The notes under the pieces: generated by a model | The model's database searches: none | Told to the model about the DNA's origin: nothing | The model's input: only the letters and a program-made list of their open reading frames with translations | Source: Sphingobacterium sp. N143 | Lineage (GTDB): Bacteria; Bacteroidota; Bacteroidia; Sphingobacteriales; Sphingobacteriaceae | Direction of reading: 5' to 3' | Length of the DNA stretch: 64,000 nt | Assembly: GCF_030325625.1 (NCBI RefSeq) | Contig: NZ_JACAIS010000007.1 | Location: 248,001 to 312,000 of the forward strand | Shown: in pieces, positions 9,173-19,151 of the stretch | Layout of the letters: each line of letters begins with the position of its first letter | How positions within the stretch are numbered: the first letter of the stretch is position 1 | Program-made: the position numbers and the translations under genes

Positions 9173-10099
9173 ATGATGAATTCAGAGGTTGTTTCAAATA
9201 AGAAAGAAGAGGAGAGAAAGAAGGATTCCTCTAAAATTTATTTCTTTATCATTGCGATAGCAGCACTTCTTGCGACGAATATATATTTTTATGTCAAGTT
9301 TAAGACAAATGGAGAAAAGGTCTATGCGTTGACTGTAGAGAAGGAAAATCTTCAGGTACAGATTGATCGGATAGAGGCTGAATTGGATAAAATTGATGTT
9401 GAAAATGTCCAATTGACTCCAGAGATGACTGTACAGAAAGAAGATTCTAGAACAGAAATTGCAGAGCTTCGACAGAAACTTGAAAATAAAAGTATTACAC
9501 CTATGGATATTGATGAAGCTCAGCGCAAAATCAATCAATTAAAAAAACAGGTTGATACGTATCGTATAAATGTACAGCGGTTAATCCAGGAAAATCAAAT
9601 ATTATCAAAACAGAATTCCAATTTGAGTGAATCTGTTGTCGAGAAGGATAAGCAGATTACTTCTTTAGTAACAACAAATTCGGAATTGAAAGAGAAAGTT
9701 GCGACAGCCTCAGCATTGAAAGTTTCTGAGATAAGCATCAATGGTCTTGCGATCAAAAAGAATGGCAAAGAATCTGTGGAAGAGCGTGCCAAGCGTGTTG
9801 ATAAGCTGAAAATCAATTTTACGATTGTAGACAATGAATTGGCCAAAAATGGAGAACGGGATATTTTTGTACGGATTATCGATCCCCAAGGTAACTTGAT
9901 TGTTCAGGGAGATCATATTTTCTTTGTGCATGGTGAAAAATTGCAATATACCTTTAAACATAAGATCATGTTTACCAATAAGGGAGAAGATTACATTGTC
10001 TATTGGGCTGCCGATGGTGGGTTTAGTAAAGGAGCCTATACTGTACTCCTGTATGAGGATAACGCAATCATGGGAAGATCAACAATTGTATTACGATAA
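9173..10099 (+). CDS. Single-pass membrane protein with a coiled coil
   Basis: 308 residues. A charged N-terminal tail (to about 22) is followed by one hydrophobic helix (about 23-42), then a long coiled coil (about 50-180) rich in Glu, Lys, Leu and Gln, and a C-terminal beta-rich domain containing FVRIIDPQGNLIVQG and YIVYWAADGGFSKGAYTV. The orientation suggests a short cytoplasmic N-terminus with the coiled coil and beta domain in the periplasm. Such proteins are sometimes labelled SMC-like because of the coiled coil, but there is no ATPase motif. Function unknown. Two ATGs lie in tandem at 9173 and 9176. Confidence 0.78.
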   Translation: MMNSEVVSNKKEEERKKDSSKIYFFIIAIAALLATNIYFYVKFKTNGEKVYALTVEKENLQVQIDRIEAELDKIDVENVQLTPEMTVQKEDSRTEIAELRQKLENKSITPMDIDEAQRKINQLKKQVDTYRINVQRLIQENQILSKQNSNLSESVVEKDKQITSLVTTNSELKEKVATASALKVSEISINGLAIKKNGKESVEERAKRVDKLKINFTIVDNELAKNGERDIFVRIIDPQGNLIVQGDHIFFVHGEKLQYTFKHKIMFTNKGEDYIVYWAADGGFSKGAYTVLLYEDNAIMGRSTIVLR

Positions 10100-10127
10100 G
10101 AAACTCTTTTAATTAAAAATAATAAAA

Positions 10128-10164
10128 AGGCCCTTTTGATTCAATTCAGAAGGGCCTCTTTTGT
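10128..10164 (+). terminator. Rho-independent terminator
   Basis: AGGCCCTT at 10128-10135 pairs with AAGGGCCT at 10150-10157, followed by CTTTTGTTG. It lies about 30 bp after the coiled-coil protein gene. The AT-rich flanks would also let it work for the converging kinase gene. Confidence 0.85.
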
Positions 10165-10347
10165 TGTTTAGCGTCTTTCGCTGCTGATGAGCCTTTATCA
10201 GATAATTTATTTGGAACTTAACTAAGTTATCCGCTTGTAAATGATAGTTTCTACAGATTTTTAGCAAAGATTGAACTCGTGTTAACGGCATATGCTCTTG
10301 TGTTGATGGTCGTCATTGCGGGACAACTGTTGTAAATATTGTATGTT

Positions 10348-13300
10348 TTAGGATTCTATCTGTTCTAAAGGAAGCAAAATATGGAATATTGTACCTTCAC
10401 CCTCTGTTGTCTCAAAATAGATCTGACCATTGCTGGCCTCAATTGTTTTCTTGACCAAAACTAAGCCTAAACCGTTACCTGAACTTTTCGTAGTAAAGTT
10501 GATCTGAAAGATCTTGTCTTTCATAGCCTCAGGTATTCCATAGCCGTTATCTTTCACATCTATCTTGACAAATTTATCCGAATAACGCTCAATGGAGATT
10601 TCTATCTTCATGTTCTTGCGCCCATAGCCACCTTCGATCGCATTTTTTATTAGGTTATTAAATGTTCTAAGGAGTTCATTTCCATCTGCTTTAACAATTA
10701 ATGTTTTTTGATCAGCATTATTGACTAGCTTGATATTGACATTGGGAGTATTACTGTATAAGGAGATCGATTTTGTGATTTTTTCAACAATGTTGATGTT
10801 TTCCATCACCGTATTGGGAAATTTTGCAAAGTGTGAAAACTCCGAGGCGATATGTGTCAGTGCATCGATCTGCTCAATGAATGAAGTGGAAAATTTACTG
10901 AATCGATCAGGAAATTTAGGGTCATTATCTTTATAGGAACGTCGGAGCTGCTGAATTCCCAATTTCATGGGGGTTAGTGGATTTTTGATCTCGTGGGCTA
11001 TCTGCTGCGCCATTTCCCTCCAAGTAGACTCCCGTTCCGTATCCTTGATCTTGTTGGCGTAATCTTCCAATTTTATGATCATTAGGTTGTATTCCTTGAT
11101 CAATGTGCCAATCTCGTCATTCCGTTGCCAGAAGAGTGGTTCATTTGGCTGTCCTAGGCGCAATTGAGAGATCTTTTTACTAATTATACTAAGCGGATTG
11201 GTGACACTATTGGCCACGAAGGTAGCATAAAAGCCAAAGCCAATGATGATGAGGGAATAAATATTGACGATAGTATTTAAGAGCAGATTCTTATTCGTGT
11301 TTTCTTCTTTCTGAAGAGAGAAATTGGGAATGCCAATATAAGCTAAGGTATTGTAGTTTTTATCCCGTATCGTAGCATAGCTTGTCTCAAATTGGAAGGT
11401 TCCAATACTTTCCTCTTCGATGGTCTCAGACTTTTTAAGTATAGATAGGTTCTTAAGTGCTGCTGGATTTATGAATGTTGAAAAAAGTTCCAGATCATAG
11501 ATTCTTCGTTGCGAACTATATAATAATCTACCAGATTTGGAATAGAGGTTAAAATCCTTGGATATTGTTTCCGATAAGGTCCTAAGGATACTGATGAGCT
11601 GAGCTTCATTGGACAAATTGTCCGAATACGTCAACATGTTTTCCATACGCTTGCCCAATTCAATAATAAAGCGTTCTTTACTGTTCTTATTATTGTTGTA
11701 AAGCTGTTTATTGATACTAATATAGGATATGACAGCTGAAATCAATATAGCTAATATAACCGATGAAATGATGGAGGTCTGGATACGTGTAGAGTACTGT
11801 ATTTTATTGATTATTTTATAAAATTGGTATTTTAGATTGCGTAAAGTGAGTTTTGTATTTTTAATAAAAATATAACATGATTTTACGAAATGAAAAACCA
11901 TAAAAATCATAAAAAATACCAAAAATAAAAAGGAGGTCGTCGCGACATAATCCCAAAATGACGGCTTCTGTTTACTGATGATATAGGTTGAGAATTTGTT
12001 GGCAACATAAGCTATATGTAAATATGCATCCCGATCCAAGAGTTGGATATATTCACCGGGAGCGCCTTTTATCCCCCTAAGATTATTCTCGTAGGTATAT
12101 TTCCCAAATTGTGTAACGAGTGAGCCTGTTTTATATAAAGCTATGGAATAATCTTCTTTGTACTGATACTGCGAATTATTGATCCGCATATCAGTGAGTA
12201 TTTCAGGATAAGGGACTGTATAGCTAAAATCCTTATTGGATAAATTAATGATGACGTTGACTATTCTATTTTGGTCAATGGTTACTGGTATGATCGAAAA
12301 ATATTCATGTGTGCCAAGCTCGGAACTTGCTCGATAGAAATTTTGAGTTACCTTGATGGATCGATTGATCACTTTTTCACGGTACTCGTTTATTTTATTT
12401 TGACTATTTGGGCTTAACGGTATATTATTCTGATCGTAATAATAGGCCTTAAACTCATATTTGGACAGATAGCCACTAAAGTATTTCTTTTTGATGAAAT
12501 CATTGATCCCATCTGTATTGGTGTATGGAAGGCTAATGTTGAATAAGTGTTTTAACTCTTTATCATTTGCGATATCACTTTCGATGTCAGTAAATAATGA
12601 AACGGCATTGACATCATCCTCTGATTGGAGATTGCTTAAAAGAATTTTCATATCAATCAGATTTCGTTCCTGATAGAAACGTGCATGGGTAATTGCACTG
12701 ATGATGGCCCATAGTATCAGTACCGCTATGTAATTCGTTAGAACATGTCTGTCAAAATATTTCTCTCCGAATGCTTTGATCAAAATAATCAAGGCCAGAA
12801 GTAAATTTACCAAACTATTTTTTTCAATATAGATTGAAATAATAAGAATGACAAAGATGACGCACGCTAATTGTATATTTAGTAATTGGGTAGGTTTTAA
12901 CTCTAATTTTCTTAAAAAAAACAGCACCAGATCAATATAGATACTCAATGCTAAAATGCCTAATCCGATGATCCCTAGGTCCACCCAGCTTAAGAAATGA
13001 AGGTCTACCAGTTTGGTGAAATCAAAATATATGTTATTGGAGTGGGTGACGAGTGTTCCTGCAATATCATACAATAGGGCAAAGGATAAATAGATACTCA
13101 GGATAAAGGCGATAGCAATTGGAAGCTTAAAAAGACGTATATTTTTTATCTTATCGAAATTGAGCTCTTTCCGGATAGAATAAATGAATAAGACCAACCA
13201 TAAAATTAATATGGTTGTAGACAGTACGGACCATATATTAGGAAAAAAACTATTATAAGCATAGTTACGGGAGTCAAAAATAGCGAATGTCGCATTCTCG

Positions 13301-14103
13301 GAAAGTAAGTTCCATCTGAGGTCGGCAAATTTGACCAGGACAAACACGGCAGAGAGGAGTAAGATTGACCACCATGCTTTCCCATTTTTGGCCATATGCA
13401 GGCAAAGGCTATTAAAAAAGATCAATAATGCAATCCATGCTAACAGCCAACAGAAAAACTGTAAAATAGTATATGTGTTCTCATGTTCTCCTTCTTTAAG
13501 TTTGACAGAGAAGAGATAAGAACCTTCATTGCTATAAATATTTTTGATGGTGACCGTATCAGTATATGAGGCAATATCAATGTTTCTTGAATCAAAAAAA
13601 TTTCTGCGTAAAGAAGTGTTTAAATATGGATTGTTATTATTTGTATACCCTTTGACAAGGATATAAGCCAAGATACTGATATTGCCAATTGTTTTTTTAC
13701 GTACGATATATGACCGATTATCATCCTGGACAAAATTGGACTTTTCTGAAAAACCTTGATCAGTGATCGGCACAAAGAGATGTGTGCTCCACATTTTAGG
13801 CTCATGATTTTTGAACAGGAAAAGATAGACCTTGTCCTCTGCTTGATATTTTTCAAAGGCCTGGTAGACGGCTATTGGATATTGGTCATAGTTCTTAAAT
13901 GTTTTGAGCAGCAATGAGTCTCCAAAAATTCGGTCGATCTTTTTTTCCTGTTGAGCAATATAATCATTAAGAGCTTTGGTGTCAATATTAAGGATTTCCT
14001 TATTAGTAACCGATTCTCTGATGGTAATTGCTGTTCCTATAAAGCATAGTGTCAGAATGAGTAGAAGTAATCGAATTTTTATACCAGAGTTCACGTTAAT
14101 CAA
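10348..14103 (-). CDS. Large NtrY-like sensor histidine kinase
   Basis: 1251-residue membrane sensor kinase. The N-terminal half holds many hydrophobic helices (one at about 8-25, a cluster between about 220 and 480) separated by a periplasmic domain, then a second sensory region (about 500-720), further helices near 735 and 800, another periplasmic loop and a helix before a HAMP domain. The kinase core has HEIKNP (phospho-His at about residue 1035), an N box in FNNLIKNAIEG, G1 in DNGYGIP and G2 in GNGLGLVLVKK. The arrangement is NtrY-like but unusually long. No response regulator gene is adjacent, so its partner must be elsewhere. Stimulus unknown. Confidence 0.9.
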   Translation of the reverse strand: MINVNSGIKIRLLLLILTLCFIGTAITIRESVTNKEILNIDTKALNDYIAQQEKKIDRIFGDSLLLKTFKNYDQYPIAVYQAFEKYQAEDKVYLFLFKNHEPKMWSTHLFVPITDQGFSEKSNFVQDDNRSYIVRKKTIGNISILAYILVKGYTNNNNPYLNTSLRRNFFDSRNIDIASYTDTVTIKNIYSNEGSYLFSVKLKEGEHENTYTILQFFCWLLAWIALLIFFNSLCLHMAKNGKAWWSILLLSAVFVLVKFADLRWNLLSENATFAIFDSRNYAYNSFFPNIWSVLSTTILILWLVLFIYSIRKELNFDKIKNIRLFKLPIAIAFILSIYLSFALLYDIAGTLVTHSNNIYFDFTKLVDLHFLSWVDLGIIGLGILALSIYIDLVLFFLRKLELKPTQLLNIQLACVIFVILIISIYIEKNSLVNLLLALIILIKAFGEKYFDRHVLTNYIAVLILWAIISAITHARFYQERNLIDMKILLSNLQSEDDVNAVSLFTDIESDIANDKELKHLFNISLPYTNTDGINDFIKKKYFSGYLSKYEFKAYYYDQNNIPLSPNSQNKINEYREKVINRSIKVTQNFYRASSELGTHEYFSIIPVTIDQNRIVNVIINLSNKDFSYTVPYPEILTDMRINNSQYQYKEDYSIALYKTGSLVTQFGKYTYENNLRGIKGAPGEYIQLLDRDAYLHIAYVANKFSTYIISKQKPSFWDYVATTSFLFLVFFMIFMVFHFVKSCYIFIKNTKLTLRNLKYQFYKIINKIQYSTRIQTSIISSVILAILISAVISYISINKQLYNNNKNSKERFIIELGKRMENMLTYSDNLSNEAQLISILRTLSETISKDFNLYSKSGRLLYSSQRRIYDLELFSTFINPAALKNLSILKKSETIEEESIGTFQFETSYATIRDKNYNTLAYIGIPNFSLQKEENTNKNLLLNTIVNIYSLIIIGFGFYATFVANSVTNPLSIISKKISQLRLGQPNEPLFWQRNDEIGTLIKEYNLMIIKLEDYANKIKDTERESTWREMAQQIAHEIKNPLTPMKLGIQQLRRSYKDNDPKFPDRFSKFSTSFIEQIDALTHIASEFSHFAKFPNTVMENINIVEKITKSISLYSNTPNVNIKLVNNADQKTLIVKADGNELLRTFNNLIKNAIEGGYGRKNMKIEISIERYSDKFVKIDVKDNGYGIPEAMKDKIFQINFTTKSSGNGLGLVLVKKTIEASNGQIYFETTEGEGTIFHILLPLEQIES

Positions 14104-14125
14104 TTTACATAATTGTAAATATAAA

Positions 14126-14160
14126 AAAAAGTCCTTGCTTTCTTAAGGCAAGGACTTTTT
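14126..14160 (-). terminator. Bidirectional-looking terminator after sdhB
   Basis: GTCCTTGC (14131-14138) and GCAAGGAC (14148-14155) form a stem flanked by A-runs on the left and T-runs on the right, so it can work in either direction. It ends the sdhCAB operon before the kinase gene promoter. Confidence 0.82.
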
Positions 14161-14186
14161 ATATTATTTATTCAAAATGCTTACGC

Positions 14187-14960
14187 TTAAGCGTGCGGCT
14201 CTTCTTGCTTAAAAATTTTAGCAGTCAAGTATTCACGGTTTAAACGAGCAATATTTGTCAATTTAATTCCTACAGGACATTCGGCTTCACAGGCACCAGT
14301 ATTGGTACAGTTACCGAAACCTTCCGCATCCATTTGATCTACCATTGCCTGTGCACGTTCATAACGTTCTGTTTGACCTTGAGGCAATAATGCAAATTGA
14401 GATACTTTTGCCGATACGAATAACATGGCAGAAGCATTTTTACATGCTGCTACACAAGCACCACAACCAATACATGTAGCCGATTCGAAAGCTTCGTCAG
14501 CAATACGTTTTGGAATAGGAATTGTGTTGGCGTCAGGAACACCACCTGTATTAATATTTACATACCCACCTGCTTGTTGAATGCGATCAAAAGCAGTACG
14601 ATCAACTGCAAGGTCTTTCAATACTGGAAATGCTGCAGCTCTCCAAGGTTCGATGACGATAGTCTGACCATCATGGAAGCTACGCATGTGCAATTGACAT
14701 GTTGTAGTCCCCTCTTTAGGGCCATGAGGACGACCGTTGATAACTAATGAACACATCCCGCAGATCCCTTCACGACAGTCGTGATCGAAATATACAGGGT
14801 CTTCACCTTTACGTGTCAATTCCTCATTCACAATATCAAGCATCTCTAAGAAAGACATATCATCAGCGATATTATTTGCCTGATAAGTTACAAATTGACC
14901 TTTATCTTTATCATTTTTTTGACGCCAAACTTTCAGCGTTAAATTCATATGTTGTGCCAT
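14187..14960 (-). CDS. sdhB: Succinate dehydrogenase/fumarate reductase iron-sulfur subunit
   Basis: 257-residue electron-transfer subunit of complex II, peripheral on the cytoplasmic side of the membrane. The N-terminal ferredoxin domain carries the [2Fe-2S] ligands in CREGICGMC with a later Cys in GTTTC. The C-terminal domain carries CIGCGACVAAC and CTNTGACEAECPVG for the [4Fe-4S] and [3Fe-4S] clusters. Last gene of sdhCAB; its start lies 14 bp from the end of sdhA. Together with the single membrane subunit this is the B-type (diheme) complex usual in Bacteroidota. Confidence 0.95.
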   Translation of the reverse strand: MAQHMNLTLKVWRQKNDKDKGQFVTYQANNIADDMSFLEMLDIVNEELTRKGEDPVYFDHDCREGICGMCSLVINGRPHGPKEGTTTCQLHMRSFHDGQTIVIEPWRAAAFPVLKDLAVDRTAFDRIQQAGGYVNINTGGVPDANTIPIPKRIADEAFESATCIGCGACVAACKNASAMLFVSAKVSQFALLPQGQTERYERAQAMVDQMDAEGFGNCTNTGACEAECPVGIKLTNIARLNREYLTAKIFKQEEPHA

Positions 14961-14974
14961 GATAATTTTCCTTC

Positions 14975-16909
14975 TTATTTATAACTTCTTTGTGTTAACT
15001 GAACGTTTTCGAATACCAAGTCTTCCTTGTGTAATTGCTCCGGTACATTGTCTCCTTTGTATTCCCAAGCAGATACATAAGCAAATTCTTCGTCATTACG
15101 TTTTGCTTCTCCTTCTTCAGTTTGGCTTTCCAGACGGAAGTGACCACCACACGATTCAGCGCGTTGTAATGCATCAACAACCATGAGTTCACCTAATTCC
15201 AAGAAGTCAGCTACACGGCCAGCTTTCTCTAAAGAAAGATTTAACTCTTCGTTCTCGCCCAGAACTCTAACATTTGTCCAGAATTCTTTTTTCAATTCCT
15301 GGATCAATCCTTGTGCCTTTTGCAATCCTTCAGCAGTACGAGCCATTCCACAGTATTCCCACATGATGTGACCCAACTTCTTATGGATATCATCCACAGT
15401 TTGTGTTCCGTTTAATGACAATAATTTGTTGATTTTCTCTTCAACCTCTTTGCGTGTAGACTCGAATGCAGGATGGCTGTGATCTACTGGTGCGAAAGAA
15501 CCTAATTTAGCTAAGTAATCTCCCACAGTATATGGGATAACGAAATAACCGTCAGCAAGACCTTGCATCAATGCTGAAGCACCTAAGCGGTTTGCACCGT
15601 GGTCAGAGAAATTACACTCACCTAAAGCATATAATCCAGGGATGGTCGTCATCAAGTTGTAATCAACCCATACGCCACCCATTGTATAGTGAACAGCAGG
15701 ATAGATACGCATTGGTTGTTTATATGGGTTTTCGTCAGTGATCTGGTAGTACATATCAAATAAGTTTCCATATTTAGCACGTACAGCATCTTCACCTAAA
15801 CGGCCAATCGCTTCTTTGAAATCCAAGAATACCGCAAAACCAGTTTTACCAACACCACGACCATCATCCACAGCTTCTTTTGCATTACGTGATGCTACGT
15901 CACGTGGTACCAAGTTACCGAATGAAGGATATTTACGTTCCAAGAAGTAATCTCTGTCGTCTTCTTTGATGTCGTTGGCTTTGATTTCACCTTTACGTAA
16001 TCTTTCAGCCATTTCCTGAGTCTTAGGAACCCATACACGACCATCGTTACGTAATGACTCTGACATCAATGTCAATTTAGACTGGTGATCTCCAGTTACG
16101 GGAATACAAGTTGGGTGAATCTGTGTATAACAAGGGTTAGCGAAGTAAGCACCACGCTTGTGTGCTCTCCAAGCTGCTGTAACGTTACATCCCATGGCGT
16201 TTGTAGACAAGAAGAATACGTTACCGTAACCACCAGTACACATCAATACAGCATGTGCTGCATGTGTTTCGATTTTACCTGATACCAAGTCACGAGTTAC
16301 GATACCTTTGGCATGACCGTCGATCATGACCAAATCCAGCATCTCATGACGCGTATACGATTTTACTTTTCCTTTTTTGATTTGGCGATTCAATGCAGAG
16401 TAAGCACCCAATAATAATTGTTGCCCAGTTTGACCACGTGCGTAGAACGTACGGCTCACTTGCGCACCACCGAAAGAACGGTTATCCAATAAACCTCCGT
16501 ATTCACGCGCAAAAGGAACACCTTGAGCAACACATTGGTCGATGATGTTTACAGATACTTCGGCCAAACGGTAAACGTTTGCCTCCCGTGAACGGTAGTC
16601 ACCACCTTTGATTGTATCGTAAAATAAACGGAATACAGAGTCACCATCATTTTGGTAGCTCTTTGCCGCATTAATACCACCTTGTGCCGCAATAGAGTGC
16701 GCACGACGAGGTGAATCTTGGTAACAGAAAGTAATTACATTATATCCTAACTCAGCTAATGATGCTGCTGCAGATGCACCAGCAAGACCTGTACCAACAA
16801 CAATAACAGTAAATTTACGTTTGTTAGCCGGATTAACCAACTTAAGATTAAATTTATGATTTGACCACTTTTGGGCTAATGGGCCCGCTGGTACTTTTGA
16901 ATCTAACAT
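14975..16909 (-). CDS. sdhA: Succinate dehydrogenase/fumarate reductase flavoprotein subunit
   Basis: 644 residues when started at the ATG at 16907-16909 (MLDSKVPAGP); the frame remains open 31 codons further up, into the end of sdhC, but those residues are unlike the family. It oxidises succinate to fumarate. FAD-binding GTGLAGASAA is near residue 39-48, the covalent FAD histidine lies in RRAHSIAAQGG (His71), and HPTCIP and the later REYGGLLDNRSFGG and HYTMGGVWVD blocks are typical catalytic and substrate regions. Length fits the long B-type SdhA/FrdA. Middle gene of sdhCAB. Confidence 0.95.
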   Translation of the reverse strand: MLDSKVPAGPLAQKWSNHKFNLKLVNPANKRKFTVIVVGTGLAGASAAASLAELGYNVITFCYQDSPRRAHSIAAQGGINAAKSYQNDGDSVFRLFYDTIKGGDYRSREANVYRLAEVSVNIIDQCVAQGVPFAREYGGLLDNRSFGGAQVSRTFYARGQTGQQLLLGAYSALNRQIKKGKVKSYTRHEMLDLVMIDGHAKGIVTRDLVSGKIETHAAHAVLMCTGGYGNVFFLSTNAMGCNVTAAWRAHKRGAYFANPCYTQIHPTCIPVTGDHQSKLTLMSESLRNDGRVWVPKTQEMAERLRKGEIKANDIKEDDRDYFLERKYPSFGNLVPRDVASRNAKEAVDDGRGVGKTGFAVFLDFKEAIGRLGEDAVRAKYGNLFDMYYQITDENPYKQPMRIYPAVHYTMGGVWVDYNLMTTIPGLYALGECNFSDHGANRLGASALMQGLADGYFVIPYTVGDYLAKLGSFAPVDHSHPAFESTRKEVEEKINKLLSLNGTQTVDDIHKKLGHIMWEYCGMARTAEGLQKAQGLIQELKKEFWTNVRVLGENEELNLSLEKAGRVADFLELGELMVVDALQRAESCGGHFRLESQTEEGEAKRNDEEFAYVSAWEYKGDNVPEQLHKEDLVFENVQLTQRSYK

Positions 16910-16967
16910 ATCTCTTAATTTTATATTGATAGGATAAAGCCTCAACCTTATCTTAAAAGATTCTGAA

Positions 16968-17738
16968 TTATTTAAAGAAGAAAAACAATGGCATAATTGC
17001 AAAACCGATTGGAATTAATACTCCAAATACCCAAACACCGATTGCTCTGATAATTCCAATATATCTTCTGTGGTTGAAACCTAAAGTTTGGAATGCAGAT
17101 TGGAACCCATGAATTAAGTGGAATGCTAAAGCAGCCATCGCAATAACATACAAAGCAACCAATGCCACGTTTTGGAAGGCAAAGTCTACTTGTTTGTACA
17201 AATCCCTTGCTTTTAAGATTTGAACATTGTTTTCTACCGTTTCTTGATAGTCATGGAATTCAGAAGCTTGAAGCTCTCTAGCTGTTGTTTGTCCAGTTGC
17301 CAAATCAGTGCGATACTCGATGTAAGGTACTTCATCATTGTGAAACTTCCACCAAAAGTTGGACATGTGCGTCGCTAAGAATACTAAAATGACCGTACCT
17401 AAGATACCCATGTTGCGTGAATTCCACTTACTGTTTGCTTGACCATTATATTGGGCATAACCAATTGGACGAGCGGCTTTGTTTTTCATCGACAACGTGA
17501 TCGCATAGATGACGTGAACAATGACTGAAGCATACAATAAGTAAGAAACAACCTTGATTGGTGTAAAGTGAGTCATAAAATAAGCGTATTTGTTGAACGC
17601 TAGACCCGCATCATCTTTAAATAATTGCAAGTTACCAACCAAGTGAACAACTAGGAATAAACATAGGAAGATTCCTGTTAAGCTCATGATTAGCTTCTTC
17701 CCAATCGAAGAACTGAAAACTGGCTTTGATTTACTCAT
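16968..17738 (-). CDS. sdhC: Succinate dehydrogenase cytochrome b subunit
   Basis: 256-residue diheme cytochrome b membrane anchor of complex II, with five hydrophobic helices (about 15-35, 60-80, 105-125, 180-200 and 225-250). Histidines in FLVVHLVGN, VIVHVIYA, LATHMSNF and FHLIHGFQSAFQ are placed as in the B-type family and would bind the two hemes. A single SdhC and no SdhD confirms the B-type layout. First gene of the operon. A TAGATTTGC box upstream may be its -7 element. Confidence 0.93.
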   Translation of the reverse strand: MSKSKPVFSSSIGKKLIMSLTGIFLCLFLVVHLVGNLQLFKDDAGLAFNKYAYFMTHFTPIKVVSYLLYASVIVHVIYAITLSMKNKAARPIGYAQYNGQANSKWNSRNMGILGTVILVFLATHMSNFWWKFHNDEVPYIEYRTDLATGQTTARELQASEFHDYQETVENNVQILKARDLYKQVDFAFQNVALVALYVIAMAALAFHLIHGFQSAFQTLGFNHRRYIGIIRAIGVWVFGVLIPIGFAIMPLFFFFK

Positions 17739-17764
17739 TATCCTTGTAATTTAATTTTAATTAG

Positions 17765-17773
17765 GCAAATCTA
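17765..17773 (-). promoter_or_regulatory. Candidate -7 box of the sdhCAB promoter
   Basis: On the minus strand the bases read TAGATTTGC, an exact match to the Bacteroidota -7 consensus TAnnTTTG, 27 bp before the sdhC start. I see no clear -33 TTTG at normal spacing, so the call is moderate. Confidence 0.45.
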
Positions 17774-17853
17774 CTATTTGCTATTAAATATGATACCATT
17801 TTGACAAGAAAAAGCAATAATTTAGAATGTTTCTAAAGTTTGTTAAAATAAAA

Positions 17854-17878
17854 AGTCCGTTTTGGATAAAAACGGACT
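17854..17878 (-). terminator. Terminator after the beta-barrel gene
   Basis: AGTCCGTTTT and AAAACGGACT form a stem with a short GGATA-type loop, followed on the minus strand by TTTTATTTTAAC. It lies 30 bp beyond the stop of the barrel gene and before the sdhC promoter region. Confidence 0.82.
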
Positions 17879-17908
17879 CTCTAACGGTATATGAATGGGT
17901 GATAAGAC

Positions 17909-18505
17909 CTATAGAATACTGAATAATCTATAGCCTAAACCGATACTCCACATGTTGATTTTTGGATTTGCCTGGCTTTCGTTATTCACTTTGTTTAAGC
18001 CCATTTCGTAACGTAGGTCTACGCGTAGGCTTGAGATATCAGCACCAACCCCAAATGCCCAAGCTGTGCCATTTTTCTTATAGCTGTTTGGATCTAAATT
18101 AGCAATTGGGCTATCTTGTTTATCATCTACTTTAAATGAAAAGATTGGACCGGTTTGGATTCGCGCACCAATTGGGCCTAAGCCAAAACGTTTACCTAAT
18201 AACACAGGAATGTCAACAGTTGTAAATTTAACGTCCGTTGATTCTCCCTCTGAATTAGTTACTTTTGTATTTTTTCCTGTTAAATAGACCTCAGGCTGAA
18301 CGTGAAACCCTAAAACGCCAACACGGCCATAAAGACCTGCCTGATACCCTGCTTTATTGTCGGAATTGAAATATTTGCCATCGCTTTTAAACTTTGAGAA
18401 GTTCAAAGCACCTTTTAAACCGACCTCAAAGCCTGGCAATAGCTGTGCTTGTGCTGTTGCTACGCTTCCTAAAATCAAAAGTAATGCTGGTAAAAACTTT
18501 TTCAT
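17909..18505 (-). CDS. Outer-membrane beta-barrel protein (PorT-like)
   Basis: 198 residues with a signal peptide ending near VATAQAQ, then a series of amphipathic beta strands (FEVGLKGALNFSKF, YQAGLYGRVGVLGFHVQPEVYL, AWAFGVGADISSLRVDLRYEMGL, MWSIGLGYRLF) and an aromatic C-terminal strand. This is the pattern of small porin-family/PorT-type barrels of Bacteroidota. No specific function can be assigned. It is alone between a terminator and a divergent gene. Confidence 0.82.
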   Translation of the reverse strand: MKKFLPALLLILGSVATAQAQLLPGFEVGLKGALNFSKFKSDGKYFNSDNKAGYQAGLYGRVGVLGFHVQPEVYLTGKNTKVTNSEGESTDVKFTTVDIPVLLGKRFGLGPIGARIQTGPIFSFKVDDKQDSPIANLDPNSYKKNGTAWAFGVGADISSLRVDLRYEMGLNKVNNESQANPKINMWSIGLGYRLFSIL

Positions 18506-18594
18506 AATCTTTTATTTTATGTATATATTGTATCTTTAAACAAACTTTTACAAGTTCGGTAAAGATATACAAATTTTATACCTAAATCATAGTT

Positions 18595-18804
18595 ATGCTG
18601 AAAATTAACGAAGAACAATGGCAGGTAGCTAAAGAAAAACTCCGTCGCAAGTATAATCATTTAAGCGATGAAGATTTGGCTTTTCATGTAGGTGAGGAGG
18701 ATAAATTGATTAATAGGCTCTCTCAGCGCCTAGGACGAAAACCATCGTATGTTTTATTTACAATAGGTAAAGAAATTCAGGATATTAATAGCAACCGATT
18801 ATGA
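18595..18804 (+). CDS. Small CsbD-like protein
   Basis: 69 residues, highly charged and probably helical. The order W...AKEKL...Y.HLSDEDLAF..G.EDKLI..L..RLG is reminiscent of CsbD/YjbJ stress proteins, though shorter and without the usual Lys-rich C-terminus. Its stop overlaps the start of the csaA-like gene (ATGA, 18801-18804), so the two are translationally coupled. Role unknown. Confidence 0.6.
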   Translation: MLKINEEQWQVAKEKLRRKYNHLSDEDLAFHVGEEDKLINRLSQRLGRKPSYVLFTIGKEIQDINSNRL

Positions 18805-19142
18805 GTGACACCATCAGTTGGGCCGAATTTGAGAAAGTGGATTTGCGTGTAGGGACTATTGTGGAAGCACAGGATTTTCCAAAAGCCAGAAAGCCCGCTT
18901 ATCAATTGAAACTTGATTTCGGGAGTGAAATCGGAATTTTGCAGAGCAGTGCCCAGATTACTGTACATTATACCAAAGAAGAATTGATCGGTAAACAAGT
19001 TGTTGCCGTAGTGAATTTTCCCAAAAAACAGATTGCCAATTTTTTTTCGGAATGTCTAGTGACTGGATTTGCTGATGAACATGGAAATATTATTTTGACA
19101 GCTGTCGATAAAAAGTTGCCAAATGGATCGAAACTTAGCTAA
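18801..19142 (+). CDS. csaA: CsaA-like tRNA-binding protein
   Basis: 113 residues forming a single OB-fold tRNA-binding domain, with the family signature KVDLRVGTIVEAQDFPKARKPAYQLKLDFG and the loop SSAQITVHYT, ending VDKKLPNGSKLS. These features are typical of CsaA (chaperone-like/tRNA-binding). It lies in an operon with the CsbD-like gene before it and tadA after it, an RNA-related context. The family name is secure; the biological role is less so. Confidence 0.88.
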   Translation: MSDTISWAEFEKVDLRVGTIVEAQDFPKARKPAYQLKLDFGSEIGILQSSAQITVHYTKEELIGKQVVAVVNFPKKQIANFFSECLVTGFADEHGNIILTAVDKKLPNGSKLS

Positions 19143-19151
19143 GTTTGCGGC

